Shown: piece after piece, positions 17,488 through 26,100 of the stretch
Layout: every line of letters starts with the position of its first letter
How positions within the stretch are numbered: position 1 is the first letter of the stretch
Source: Paenibacillus sp. LS1
GTDB lineage: Bacteria; Bacillota; Bacilli; Paenibacillales; Paenibacillaceae
DNA: 64,000 nucleotides
Reading direction: 5' to 3'
Assembly: GCF_026013365.1 (NCBI RefSeq)
Contig: NZ_JAPDOE010000008.1
Location: 1 to 64,000 of the forward strand
Program-made: the position numbers and the translations under genes
Notes under the pieces: generated by a model
Databases searched by the model: none
Told to the model about the DNA's origin: nothing
What the model saw: the letters and a program-made list of their open reading frames with translations, nothing else

Positions 17488-18390
17488 TTATTTCCCGGAA
17501 ATAGCGCTGCGGACAAATCCGTCAGCCAGATCAAGCCTGCGCTGAGCTTCCGTTGCGTCCACGTCTGCCATCAGCATGACGATCGCCGTTTTGACATGCC
17601 CATCAGCCGCGATAAATACCTGTTCAATGTCTGCTTCACTCGCGCCTGTTGCCAGCTGGATCATTCGTTTGGCACGATGGACAAGCTTTTCGTTTGAAGG
17701 GTTCAGATCCACCATGAAATTGCGGTAGACTTTGCCCAGACGAATCATGGCGGTAGTGGTTAGCATGTTCAGAATCATCTTCTGGGCGCTGCCTGCCTTC
17801 ATGCGTGTTGATCCCATGACAACCTCCGGCCCCACAACGGCCTCAATACTCACATCAGCCAGCAGGGTCATCGGCGTGCCAGCGTTATTGCTCAAGCTGA
17901 TTACTGTAGCTCCGATCTGCTTGGCATGTCTCATGGCACCCAGCACGTAGGGAGTTCGTCCGCTGGCGGCGATACCGACTACAACATCGTTGTTGTTCAA
18001 TCCATGCTCATCCAAGTCTGCAGCTCCCAATTCCTCACTATCTTCAGCACCTTCAACGGGGTCCTTTACTGCCCGGAATCCCCCTGCAATAATACCCTGC
18101 ACCATGGAGGGAGGGGTACCATAGGTAGGTGGGCACTCGGAAGCGTCCAAAATTCCCAATCTTCCACTGGTACCTGCACCCACATAGAACAGTCTGCCGC
18201 CTGACTGAAAGGCATCTACAATCCGGTCAGCAGCCTGTGCGATCACAGGAATGAGTGGTTGAATTAACTGTGCAATTCGTTGGTCCTCGCTATTAATCAG
18301 TTCCATAATATCTGCCGAGGGCATTTCATCTATATGATCTGTCAGTGGATTAGGTTGTTCGGTTATCAATGAGTTAAGCATGTGATTCAT
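17488..18390 (-). CDS. murQ: N-acetylmuramic acid 6-phosphate etherase
   Basis: Cleaves the lactyl ether of MurNAc-6-P to GlcNAc-6-P and D-lactate. About 300 residues with a SIS fold. Signature stretches are FYVGAGTSGRLGILDASECP, GIAASGRTPYVLGA and GSTRMKAGSAQKMILNML. The start at 18390 is chosen because AAGGAGG lies eight bases upstream; an upstream frame reaching 18462 would overlap the kinase gene and has no ribosome site. It follows the MurK-type kinase gene by 22 bases, so the two form an operon, and it is convergent with the regulator gene. Confidence 0.97.
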   Translation of the reverse strand: MNHMLNSLITEQPNPLTDHIDEMPSADIMELINSEDQRIAQLIQPLIPVIAQAADRIVDAFQSGGRLFYVGAGTSGRLGILDASECPPTYGTPPSMVQGIIAGGFRAVKDPVEGAEDSEELGAADLDEHGLNNNDVVVGIAASGRTPYVLGAMRHAKQIGATVISLSNNAGTPMTLLADVSIEAVVGPEVVMGSTRMKAGSAQKMILNMLTTTAMIRLGKVYRNFMVDLNPSNEKLVHRAKRMIQLATGASEADIEQVFIAADGHVKTAIVMLMADVDATEAQRRLDLADGFVRSAISGK

Positions 18391-18412
18391 TCGTATGGCC
18401 TCCTTCTCTCTT

Positions 18413-19375
18413 TCAAAATGATCCATTCTGGGAACAGCGCTGCTTAGCCAACTGCGCCGCACCTACCGCCGGAGCCGGAATATCCTCCCGGTGAACAAAT
18501 CTCAGCTCTCCATCATATTCCAAAAGCCTCTGAATAAACGTATCTCGGAACAGCTCAGAGTAACGAAACAGTGATCCGGACAGGACAACCTGCGCGGCTG
18601 TAAATACATGATGACGGGCAATCAATGCCTTTGCCGTATCTGCCAACTGTCCGGCTTCATCGATAATTAGCATCTGGGCAACCTCATCGCCGGATTCGGC
18701 TGCTTCTATAGCGAGACGGGCGATGGATGCCGTTTCGGTTTTTCCCCAATCAGCCTGGTACACCCGTACCTTCAGCTCCAATAGATTCTGAAGATTCAGC
18801 TTCTGGATAAGAAGCGGGGTAAGCCGGGTCGGAGGGAGAATCCCGTCATAGCTCTGCATGATGGCTTGAAGCGTCCGTTGTCCAATTCGATAGCCACTTC
18901 CTTCATCTCCAAGCAGATGACCCCAGCCTCCTGTGCGGTACCGTTCTCCTTCCGGCGTGAAGCCGTATACGATGGACCCGGTTCCAGAGATACACAATAC
19001 ACCGTGAGTGTGGCCGAGGGATGCCATCAGGGCAATCTCACCCTCCGATACAACCCAGACTGAACAGGTTTCGGATCCTTTCAAATTTTGGTTCTTCATA
19101 TAGTCATGTACTGCATCAACAATCATCTGACGTTCTTGCACAGTGTCTATACCTGACATACCTAGACATATACCTTTACATTTTGTCGATAAATCATTTA
19201 TCAGGTTAAAGAGCCAATCCAGCACCCGATGCAGTTCTGAAATCGCCTGTTCGGGCGGTACACTGTGAGGATTGGTGGGACCCCCACGGAACCGGGCGAG
19301 TACTTTTCCGGAATCTGAAATGATTGCTGCATCAGTATTGGTACCGCCTCCATCAATGCCTGCATATACTCGCAA
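18413..19375 (-). CDS. BadF/BadG-type amino-sugar kinase (MurK-like MurNAc/GlcNAc kinase)
   Basis: A 320-residue ASKHA-fold kinase. The N-terminal phosphate motif is YAGIDGGGTNTDAAI, a second ATP motif is CISGTGSIVYGF, then WGHLLGDEGSGYRIG and VVLSGSLFR. The family includes the Clostridium MurK kinase, which phosphorylates MurNAc and GlcNAc at C6, and NagK. Position directly upstream of murQ supports MurNAc as substrate, giving MurNAc-6-P for the etherase. Because the local importer is an ABC system rather than a PTS, free sugars would enter unphosphorylated and a cytoplasmic kinase is needed. It has its own promoter at 19414-19442. Confidence 0.92.
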   Translation of the reverse strand: MRVYAGIDGGGTNTDAAIISDSGKVLARFRGGPTNPHSVPPEQAISELHRVLDWLFNLINDLSTKCKGICLGMSGIDTVQERQMIVDAVHDYMKNQNLKGSETCSVWVVSEGEIALMASLGHTHGVLCISGTGSIVYGFTPEGERYRTGGWGHLLGDEGSGYRIGQRTLQAIMQSYDGILPPTRLTPLLIQKLNLQNLLELKVRVYQADWGKTETASIARLAIEAAESGDEVAQMLIIDEAGQLADTAKALIARHHVFTAAQVVLSGSLFRYSELFRDTFIQRLLEYDGELRFVHREDIPAPAVGAAQLAKQRCSQNGSF

Positions 19376-19413
19376 ACTAGCTCACCTCGCTCGCTTGGGT
19401 TTTCTTTTTACAT

Positions 19414-19442
19414 AGTATAGTGGCATGAAATGAAAAAGTAAA
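19414..19442 (-). promoter_or_regulatory. Promoter of murK-murQ
   Basis: On the minus strand TTTACT (19442-19437), a 17-base spacer and TATACT (19419-19414), 39 bases upstream of the kinase start. The -35 box overlaps the left arm of the inverted repeat at 19438-19485. Confidence 0.6.
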
Positions 19443-19485
19443 ATTAAATTTTATAATAAAAAATAATGTTGAATTTTTATTTTAC
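19438..19485. promoter_or_regulatory. Shared operator between divergent murK and importer promoters
   Basis: Imperfect inverted repeat, 12 of 15 matches: arm 19438-19452 (GTAAAATTAAATTTT) and arm 19471-19485 (GAATTTTTATTTTAC). The left arm covers the murK -35 box and the right arm covers the -35/spacer of the importer promoter. The half-site resembles the anmK operator arm. Confidence 0.6.
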
Positions 19486-19497
19486 AGCTCATATAAT
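19469..19497 (+). promoter_or_regulatory. Promoter of the sugar ABC importer operon
   Basis: TTGAAT at 19469-19474, 17-base spacer and a consensus TATAAT at 19492-19497. The start codon at 19732 implies a leader of about 230 bases. Confidence 0.75.
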
Positions 19498-19534
19498 GAA
19501 CTCAATCTACAATTTTGGAAGGAATTAATACTGT

Positions 19535-19557
19535 TAATGTCAACTAAGTTGACGTTA
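19535..19557. promoter_or_regulatory. 23-base palindrome in the importer leader
   Basis: TAATGTCAACT-A-AGTTGACGTTA, one mismatch in 11 base pairs, about 38 bases after the -10 box. It could be a second operator acting as a roadblock. The remaining leader (19560-19731) has a small CCTGC/GCAGG hairpin and no open frame; no known riboswitch was recognised. Confidence 0.45.
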
Positions 19558-19731
19558 ATATTGCATTTAAGAGATTTAGCCTGCGTACTGGCAGGTGCAA
19601 TCTACAGGGAGGTGCTTTTCCTTACTGCCGCGTTTATAGGTGGATGCCGTTTGAAGGCCGAATGATCTCAAAGGGGTAGCATGGTTAGCTAATGAAAGAA
19701 TCGGAAGACGACACGCGAGGGAGATGAAGGG

Positions 19732-21084
19732 ATGAAAAAGAAGGGTCTGGTATGGACGATGTTGTTGATGATGGTCTGGGTTACTGCCTGTGGGAATAGC
19801 GGAGGTGCTGCTTCGGATGATCCGAATGCTGACGATACGGTAACGGTATGGACCTATCCTGTACATGGCACATATGAAGATGAACTGAAGGATCTAATCT
19901 CTGATTTTAATAAAGAACACCCGAACATTACTGTAAAGACGGAAATGCTCTCCTGGGCGGAAGGGCCCAAAAAATTCGATGTCGCTTTGAACGCGGGCAA
20001 CCCGCCGGATCTTTACTTTCATAGTGTAGACGGCACTTATGTGAATACGGGCCTGGGGCTTGAACTGGATAGCTACCTGACAACTGAGATCAAGGATGAC
20101 TACTTGCCGGGTACGCTTGATTTAGGCCAGATTCAGGGGAAGCAGTATGGATTGCCATTGTACCAATTCCAATGGGCATGGGGTGGTAACAAACGCATTC
20201 TGGAAGAAGCAGGCATTGACTGGAAGTCCATTCAGCAAAATGGCTGGACCTGGTCCGAATTCAACGATGCCGCGGCCAAGTTAACCAAAACGCTCGATGG
20301 TGGGGCTAAGCAGTATGCGTTGGTCACTGACGGTACTTCGCTCGACTTCATTGAAATGTTATCCCGGAACAACGGCATGATTGATGTTCTTGACAAAGAC
20401 GGCACGTTCCAATGGAATGATGGACGCATTCTGGATACCCTCTCTTTTATCAAAACCCTGATGGATAAAGGATATATGCCGAAGGAAACGGCGGCTCTCG
20501 CTCCAGCAAAACGGACGGATATGTTCTACGCGGGTGAAACGGCGATCATCTCCAAAGCGATTCCTTATTATGATGTGATGATTCAGAACCGTAACAAGGA
20601 CATCGACGATGGCAAGGTGCAAGGGGAGAAGATTGATTTTGTGCTGTTGCCTGTACCGCATAATGACGATCAACCTGCGGCGACAACAATGGGTGGCGAA
20701 GGATACGTAGCCTTCAAACAGAAGAAGGATAAAGGCGAACAGCATGCCAAAAATACGTTCCTGGTGATGGAGGCGCTTAGTGGTGCCAAAGCAGGTAACT
20801 CAGCCAATGAACTGGCGCTTCCATTCGTAAGACAGTCCCAGGTGGATCTGTTTAAAGGGAAAGAACTTGGGCAAGCGGATAATCTGGATGCTGCAAAAGT
20901 CATGGCAGAAAATATCGCGATGCCGGTTGTATTGGAACTGGATATCGACAAAGCATCTCAGCAAAAACAATTCAAGGAACAAGTTGTGAAGCCTAACATT
21001 CAGGCGCTGTTCTCGGGTGAGAAAACACCGGAGCAGATCGCAGAAGACTTCAAGAACAAAGGCCAGCAGATGTTTGGACAATAA
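19732..21084 (+). CDS. Carbohydrate ABC transporter substrate-binding lipoprotein
   Basis: A 450-residue family-1 solute-binding lipoprotein with lipobox ending at Cys20 (VTAC). The mature protein starts with TVTVWTYP and DLISDFNKEHPNITVKTEM, the typical opening of sugar-binding proteins of the MalE class, and contains GNPPDLYFHS and YGLPLYQ. It is the first gene of an operon with two permeases, an ATPase, a membrane protein, NamZ and NagZ, so the ligand is probably GlcNAc, MurNAc or a small wall muropeptide sugar. That assignment is from context only. The start follows GGGAGATGAAGGG. Confidence 0.93.
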   Translation: MKKKGLVWTMLLMMVWVTACGNSGGAASDDPNADDTVTVWTYPVHGTYEDELKDLISDFNKEHPNITVKTEMLSWAEGPKKFDVALNAGNPPDLYFHSVDGTYVNTGLGLELDSYLTTEIKDDYLPGTLDLGQIQGKQYGLPLYQFQWAWGGNKRILEEAGIDWKSIQQNGWTWSEFNDAAAKLTKTLDGGAKQYALVTDGTSLDFIEMLSRNNGMIDVLDKDGTFQWNDGRILDTLSFIKTLMDKGYMPKETAALAPAKRTDMFYAGETAIISKAIPYYDVMIQNRNKDIDDGKVQGEKIDFVLLPVPHNDDQPAATTMGGEGYVAFKQKKDKGEQHAKNTFLVMEALSGAKAGNSANELALPFVRQSQVDLFKGKELGQADNLDAAKVMAENIAMPVVLELDIDKASQQKQFKEQVVKPNIQALFSGEKTPEQIAEDFKNKGQQMFGQ

Positions 21085-21139
21085 CTCGGACCATAGAACA
21101 TAACGAAAAATCACACTGATTAGGAGAGGAGGATTCGCC

Positions 21140-22063
21140 ATGCAGACCGCCCTTGCGCCAAAGCCGTCTGTGCCCCGGACTTCCCGGGTTGCCCGGTTTT
21201 GGCGAGACTACGGGTGGGCGTATTTGTTTATTTTGGCGCCTGTCCTGCTGTTTCTCATTTTTACGCTGTATCCGGTACTGACTGCTCTCATTATGAGCTT
21301 CCAGAAATACAACATTATGAACTCCACTTGGGTAGGGTTGGACAACTATGAAAGACTGGTAAAGGATGAGACGTTCTGGAAGTCGATCAAAAATACGGTC
21401 ATCTTTACCTTGGGTACGGTGCCAGTCAATATTCTCATCACATTTGTGCTGTCCTATTTCATCTTTCAGATGAAAAGCAAATGGCAGACTTTTTTCAAAG
21501 CTACGATGTATCTGCCTGCGGTAGCATCCGGGGTAACCATCTCCATCGTATGGCTGGCGATCTTTGATCCTACCGATTCGGGGTTGCTCAACCGTTTTCT
21601 TGGCTTGTTCGGCCTTGATCCGGTAATCTGGCTGGGCCAATCGGGAACGGCACTCTTTTCCCTCATTCTGATGAACTGGCTCGGATCGCATGGAGCGGGC
21701 ATTATTCTGTATCTGGCAGCCATGGGTGGTATTCCAAAATCGCTGTATGAGGCGGCGGATATCGACCATGCCAGTGGCTGGACCCAGTTCAGCAAGATTA
21801 CATGGCCACTTCTGAAACCAACAACGCTCTACTTGCTGGTGACGGGTGTCATCATGTCTTTTCAGGTATTCATCTCTGTCTATCTGATGACGCAGGGCGG
21901 ACCGAACTTTGCGACAACGACGATTGCCTATCTGATCTACGAGACAGCATTCAAGTTCTATGAATTCGGATTGGCATCGGCTCAGTCATTTGTACTGGCT
22001 CTGATCATTATTGTCATCTCCGTCATACAGTTCAAATATTTCTCCAGCGATATTGAGTATTAG
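21140..22063 (+). CDS. Sugar ABC transporter permease (MalF-like)
   Basis: A 307-residue inner-membrane subunit with about six helices, the first after a basic N-terminus (FRDYGWAYLFILAPVLLFLI region). The EAA loop YEAADIDHASGWTQFSKITW contacts the ATPase. It lies 55 bases after the binding-protein gene with AGGAGAGGAGG before its ATG, and pairs with the MalG-like permease 64 bases downstream. It forms the translocation path of the wall-sugar importer. Confidence 0.95.
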   Translation: MQTALAPKPSVPRTSRVARFWRDYGWAYLFILAPVLLFLIFTLYPVLTALIMSFQKYNIMNSTWVGLDNYERLVKDETFWKSIKNTVIFTLGTVPVNILITFVLSYFIFQMKSKWQTFFKATMYLPAVASGVTISIVWLAIFDPTDSGLLNRFLGLFGLDPVIWLGQSGTALFSLILMNWLGSHGAGIILYLAAMGGIPKSLYEAADIDHASGWTQFSKITWPLLKPTTLYLLVTGVIMSFQVFISVYLMTQGGPNFATTTIAYLIYETAFKFYEFGLASAQSFVLALIIIVISVIQFKYFSSDIEY

Positions 22064-22127
22064 AGGTAATTCAAAACACGTACTGTTAGAGCATGTTGCA
22101 TCAAGCATCCGGGGGTGAATGTAATTC

Positions 22128-22961
22128 ATGAAATCAACACAGAAAAAGACACTGCTCGTCGTTGCATCCATTTTGCTGGTGGGCTGGGCGCTGGTGACGG
22201 TCATTCCGATGTACTGGATGCTCGTCGGTTCGGTGCAGGATAGCGCGATGTCAGCTTCGTTTAAACCACAGATGATTCCGGAGCAGTTATCGTTATCACC
22301 ATATGAGCGCTTTTTTGCCAAAACCGATGCTTGGCGCTGGCTATATAACTCGCTGCTCATCTCGATCATTTTGACCGTCACGAATGTATTCTTCGCCTCC
22401 CTGGCGGGATATGCGTTCGCCAAACTGAAGTTTCCGGGAAGTCAGGCGGTATTCTGGACGTTGCTTGGGACGATGATGATCCCGGCACAGGTGACGCTGA
22501 TTCCTTTGTATATTCTGATGGTCAATGTGTTTGACTTAGGGGATACGTATACGGCCATTATTTTGCCTGCTGCGGTTAGCGTAGGGAACATATTCCTGAT
22601 GAAACAGTTCATGTCTACGCTGCCCACATCGCTGATACATGCGGCACGTATTGATGCATGCAGTGAATTCGGCATCTTCTGGAAAGTCATTCTACCGATG
22701 GCGAAGCCAGGAATCGCGGTGCTGGCGATATTCACGTTTGTGGCTTCGTGGAACGAATTTTTCTGGCCGTTCCTTATTACCAATTCCAACGAGATGCGTA
22801 CCATTCAGGTGGGGCTTGCCTCATTCGTATTTGCCGAATCAACGGATTTCGGTGCGATGATGGCAGGGGCAACAATAGGTGCACTGCCCATGATCATTCT
22901 GTTTTTCTCACTGCAACGTTATTTCCTACAAGGCATTACGATCGGAGCAGTAAAAGGTTAG
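22128..22961 (+). CDS. Carbohydrate ABC transporter permease (MalG-like)
   Basis: A 277-residue partner permease with six predicted helices. The EAA loop is IHAARIDACSEFGIFWKVIL near the middle, followed by the conserved FVASWNEFFWPF stretch. The C-terminus QRYFLQGITIGAVKG is typical of the family. Same operon as the preceding permease. Confidence 0.95.
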   Translation: MKSTQKKTLLVVASILLVGWALVTVIPMYWMLVGSVQDSAMSASFKPQMIPEQLSLSPYERFFAKTDAWRWLYNSLLISIILTVTNVFFASLAGYAFAKLKFPGSQAVFWTLLGTMMIPAQVTLIPLYILMVNVFDLGDTYTAIILPAAVSVGNIFLMKQFMSTLPTSLIHAARIDACSEFGIFWKVILPMAKPGIAVLAIFTFVASWNEFFWPFLITNSNEMRTIQVGLASFVFAESTDFGAMMAGATIGALPMIILFFSLQRYFLQGITIGAVKG

Positions 22962-23004
22962 CTGTTAGTTCAGGACAAGTGACAACGTAAAGGGGGATCT
23001 ACCT

Positions 23005-24114
23005 ATGGCACGCGTGGAGTTTCGCCAAGTGCGCAAAGAATTCAAAGACGATCATAAAGGAACGTTCACGGCTGTGGCCGGCTCGGACTTTGTTATAGAA
23101 GATAAGGAATTCGTGGTGTTTGTTGGTCCTTCGGGCTGTGGAAAGACGACGTCACTGCGCATGATTGCTGGACTTGAAAAGCAAACGAGCGGCGATATTG
23201 TGATCGGTGACCGGCTCGTCAACGATCTGCATCCCAAGGATCGAGATATCGCGATGGTATTTCAGGATTATGCACTGTATCCGCATATGACCATCCGTGA
23301 AAATCTGTCCTTTGGCCTGAAAAATCTGAAAAAGCCAAAGTCCTATATTGATGAACAGGTGCAGAATGCGGCCTCCATTCTGGGACTGGAAGCCATGCTG
23401 GAGCGCAAACCACGCGAGCTGTCCGGTGGTCAGCGCCAGCGGGTTGCGGTGGGCCGGGCGATCGTCCGTGATCCGCAGGTGTTTTTATTCGACGAACCAC
23501 TGTCCAATCTGGATGCCAAGTTGCGGGTGCAGATGCGGGTGGAGCTGGGTGAACTGCATAAACGCCTCGGTGCCACGATTGTGTACGTGACGCATGATCA
23601 GGTGGAGGCCATGACACTAGGGGAACGCATCGTGGTCATGAACCATGGAGATATTCAACAGGTGGCTTCACCGAAAGAATTGTATGCAAGTCCGCGGAAT
23701 ATGTTTGTGGCCGGATTTATTGGTTCCCCGGCGATGAACTTCATCGATGCCCGGATTGAAGGCACGCAGGTTGTCATCGAGGGAGCATCATTCACTCTGT
23801 CAGAGGATGTACTTTCTCGTCTTCAGAGCCATCAAGGCAAGCCGGTGATTTTGGGTTTACGTCCAGAGCATATTTTTGGTGAAGATGTGGCTCCAAATAT
23901 CCCAACAGACCACATACTGCAGGCACGAGTTCAGGTCGTAGAACATTTGGGATCGGAGAATCTGGTGTATTTCCAATCCGGTGCCCGTACTGTTACGGCT
24001 AAAGTTCACCCCGAAACACATGCTTATGTAGGAATGGACAAGAATTTTGTGCTGGACTTGCGTAAGGCACACTTTTTCGACCCAGAGACGGAGCTTGCGA
24101 TTGGAAGAGAGTAA
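23005..24114 (+). CDS. Sugar ABC transporter ATP-binding protein (MsmK/UgpC-like)
   Basis: A 369-residue ATPase of the CUT1 carbohydrate class. Walker A is GPSGCGKTT, the signature is LSGGQRQRVAVGRA, Walker B is VFLFDEPLSNLDAKLR and the H-loop is YVTHDQVEAMT. The C-terminal TOBE domain (from about residue 245) has GLRPEHI. Many Firmicutes share one such ATPase between several sugar importers, but this one is inside the operon. It starts 43 bases after the permease stop, with AAAGGGGGA upstream. Confidence 0.95.
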   Translation: MARVEFRQVRKEFKDDHKGTFTAVAGSDFVIEDKEFVVFVGPSGCGKTTSLRMIAGLEKQTSGDIVIGDRLVNDLHPKDRDIAMVFQDYALYPHMTIRENLSFGLKNLKKPKSYIDEQVQNAASILGLEAMLERKPRELSGGQRQRVAVGRAIVRDPQVFLFDEPLSNLDAKLRVQMRVELGELHKRLGATIVYVTHDQVEAMTLGERIVVMNHGDIQQVASPKELYASPRNMFVAGFIGSPAMNFIDARIEGTQVVIEGASFTLSEDVLSRLQSHQGKPVILGLRPEHIFGEDVAPNIPTDHILQARVQVVEHLGSENLVYFQSGARTVTAKVHPETHAYVGMDKNFVLDLRKAHFFDPETELAIGRE

Positions 24115-24162
24115 GAGACGAGGCTGGGCGAAGAAGGCATTGTGAGAAAGGAGAGAGTGACG

Positions 24163-24873
24163 ATGCGTAAACTGAGTGAAGTATTGGTCAAGTCGGGCGC
24201 GGAGATCTATCGGGATATTATTCCGGTGGCCTTGTACAGTGTTGTTAGCTCCATCGTGATGGTGCCTATTCTGATGTTTGCTCCACTATTGATGGCGGTG
24301 CTGCTTCTGGCCGTGATTTATATGCCTATCCTATTCGGTGTCAGTTATGCCGTGTATCACAGGCTGGAACGTAAGGAACGGCGCAATGGGCTTAAGGATA
24401 TCTGGATTGGAACGTTAAAGGGAGTGGCTCCCGGAGGAGCCGTGGGTGTGCTTTTCGCGGTGCTTGGCTTCATTCTATGGTCAACCTGGTGGTATTACGG
24501 TGGACAGGGTGGAATTACAGGTACAGCAGTGAGCGTATTCCAGACGTTCTTCGTTCTCATGGCTCTAATGTCACAGTTCTATACCTGGCAGCTTGTTTTA
24601 CAAAAAAACATGGGCATTCTTCAGGCAATGGGGGAAAGTGTAAAGCTGTTCTTCCGTCATCCAGGGTATACGATGGGCGCTTGTTTTCAGGCCATGTGTC
24701 TGACGGCTTTGTTGATGCTGACTGTCGTTGGTTTCGGAGCACTGTTTGGAGGTATGTTTGCCATCTATCAGCATAAGGTTGCTCTCAATGTGCTGGAACC
24801 CGAAGAGGAGCCTTCCGCAACAGGCGGTAATGATCACCAGCATACAGGTTGGATAAGCCAGGGGAATGTGTGA
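24163..24873 (+). CDS. Polytopic membrane protein, YesL/DUF624-like (tentative)
   Basis: A membrane protein of about 236 residues with at least four long hydrophobic segments (around PVALYSVVSSIVMVPILMF, LMAVLLLAVIYMPILFGV, GVLFAVLGFILWSTWWYY and LTALLMLTVVGFGALFGGMF). The layout and operon setting next to sugar ABC genes resemble YesL/DUF624 proteins, whose role is unknown. The ATG at 24163 follows AAAGGAGAG; a GTG at 24142 is in frame. Its stop overlaps the NamZ start (TGATG at 24871-24875), so translation is probably coupled. Confidence 0.65.
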   Translation: MRKLSEVLVKSGAEIYRDIIPVALYSVVSSIVMVPILMFAPLLMAVLLLAVIYMPILFGVSYAVYHRLERKERRNGLKDIWIGTLKGVAPGGAVGVLFAVLGFILWSTWWYYGGQGGITGTAVSVFQTFFVLMALMSQFYTWQLVLQKNMGILQAMGESVKLFFRHPGYTMGACFQAMCLTALLMLTVVGFGALFGGMFAIYQHKVALNVLEPEEEPSATGGNDHQHTGWISQGNV

Positions 24874-26069
24874 TGGGCCTGTTGAATGGGTCCGAGCAGA
24901 TTCCGGCCGTAAAAACGGGAGTTGATCTTTTGTCCAGAGGGTTGTCACATCCATGGTTAACCGATACTCGAATCGGTTTGATCACGAACCCGACTGGTAT
25001 TACGGCGGACTTTGTATCGACAATAGATGTATGCGCCGGACTGTCGAATGCCGAGCTTACAGCACTCTATGCCTGTGAGCACGGACTGGATGGAGAGCTT
25101 CAGGCAGGTGTCAGATTCGGAGATATGCTCCATCCGCGTTTTGGCATTCCGGTGTTCAGCCTGTATGGAGATTACAAGAAACCTACACCTGCAATGTTGG
25201 CTGGAGTGGATACGGTACTGTTTGACATTCAGGATGTGGGCATCCGCTATTACACGTATGTCTCAACCCTGTTCCATATGATGGAGGCCTGCGCTGGAGC
25301 TGGTAAACGGTTGCTGATTCTGGACCGCCCCAATCCACTGGGAGGAAACGCTGTGGAAGGCGGTGTGCTGAACGCAGGGTATGAATCTCTCGTTGGCGCT
25401 TGGCGTGTACCTGTACGTACCGGAATGACGGTAGGTGAACTGGCTCTGATGGTTAACAGCGAGTTGGAGGTGCCGTGCCAATTGGACGTGGTTGCCATGG
25501 AAGGGTGGCATCGCTCCATGGAGTTCACGAATTGTGGGCTTCCCTGGATGCTACCTTCTCCGAATATGCCCACGCTGGACAGTGTGCGGGTATATGCGGG
25601 TACGTGCCTGTTCGAAGGCACTAATGTATCGGAGGGCAGGGGCACGACCCGCCCATTCGAGTGGATCGGGGCACCCTGGGTTGAGGGTGAGCGTTTGGCG
25701 GAACGATTTCGGGAATACAAGCTGGAAGGTGTGCATGTGCATCCGGTGTATATGTCGCCAACGTTCTCCAAACATGCAGGGGAGCTGTGTGGAGGCGTAA
25801 GAATTTTTGTGACGGACAGCAGAAAATTCCGGGCGGTAGAGACAGGATTAGTGCTTTTGCATGAACTGGCGTCGATTTATCCGGAGCAATTTCGCTGGTT
25901 GGAGCCGCCACAGCCGGGTTCTCGTTATTTTATTGATCTGTTGACCGGAGGCAGGAAAGTCAGGGAATTCATTCATGACCGTGCGGAATTCGTTCGTTTA
26001 ATCGAAGCATGGAATGTACAGGCAGCGGAATGGAAAGAGCGGCGAAAGCCGTTTTTGTTATATCAATGA
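24873..26069 (+). CDS. namZ: Exo-beta-N-acetylmuramidase NamZ (DUF1343 family)
   Basis: A protein of about 398 residues of the DUF1343 family. Bacillus subtilis YbbC/NamZ of this family removes MurNAc from the non-reducing end of wall glycans. Recognisable stretches are GLITNPTGI, ACEHGLDGELQAG, FDIQDVGIRYYTYVSTL, LDRPNPLGG, EGTNVSEGRGTTRPFEW and PTFSKHAGELCGGV. The ATG at 24873 overlaps the upstream stop and follows AGGGGA. No signal peptide is visible from this start, so it may act in the cytoplasm on imported disaccharides or exit by another route. NagZ follows, as in the B. subtilis murQ-murR-murP-amiE-nagZ-namZ cluster. Confidence 0.93.
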   Translation: MGLLNGSEQIPAVKTGVDLLSRGLSHPWLTDTRIGLITNPTGITADFVSTIDVCAGLSNAELTALYACEHGLDGELQAGVRFGDMLHPRFGIPVFSLYGDYKKPTPAMLAGVDTVLFDIQDVGIRYYTYVSTLFHMMEACAGAGKRLLILDRPNPLGGNAVEGGVLNAGYESLVGAWRVPVRTGMTVGELALMVNSELEVPCQLDVVAMEGWHRSMEFTNCGLPWMLPSPNMPTLDSVRVYAGTCLFEGTNVSEGRGTTRPFEWIGAPWVEGERLAERFREYKLEGVHVHPVYMSPTFSKHAGELCGGVRIFVTDSRKFRAVETGLVLLHELASIYPEQFRWLEPPQPGSRYFIDLLTGGRKVREFIHDRAEFVRLIEAWNVQAAEWKERRKPFLLYQ

Positions 26070-26100
26070 ACGGATGTTTGTCATCGGAGGGAGGTATGGA

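Noticed and set aside
17396..17545. Short plus-strand frame MDRDVRFTYKK... after an AGGAGGG site
   Set aside because: It runs through the murQ terminator and then antisense to murQ; composition is not protein-like beyond the terminator.
19560..19731. Known riboswitch or glmS ribozyme in the importer leader
   Set aside because: No match to the glmS core or another class could be made by eye.
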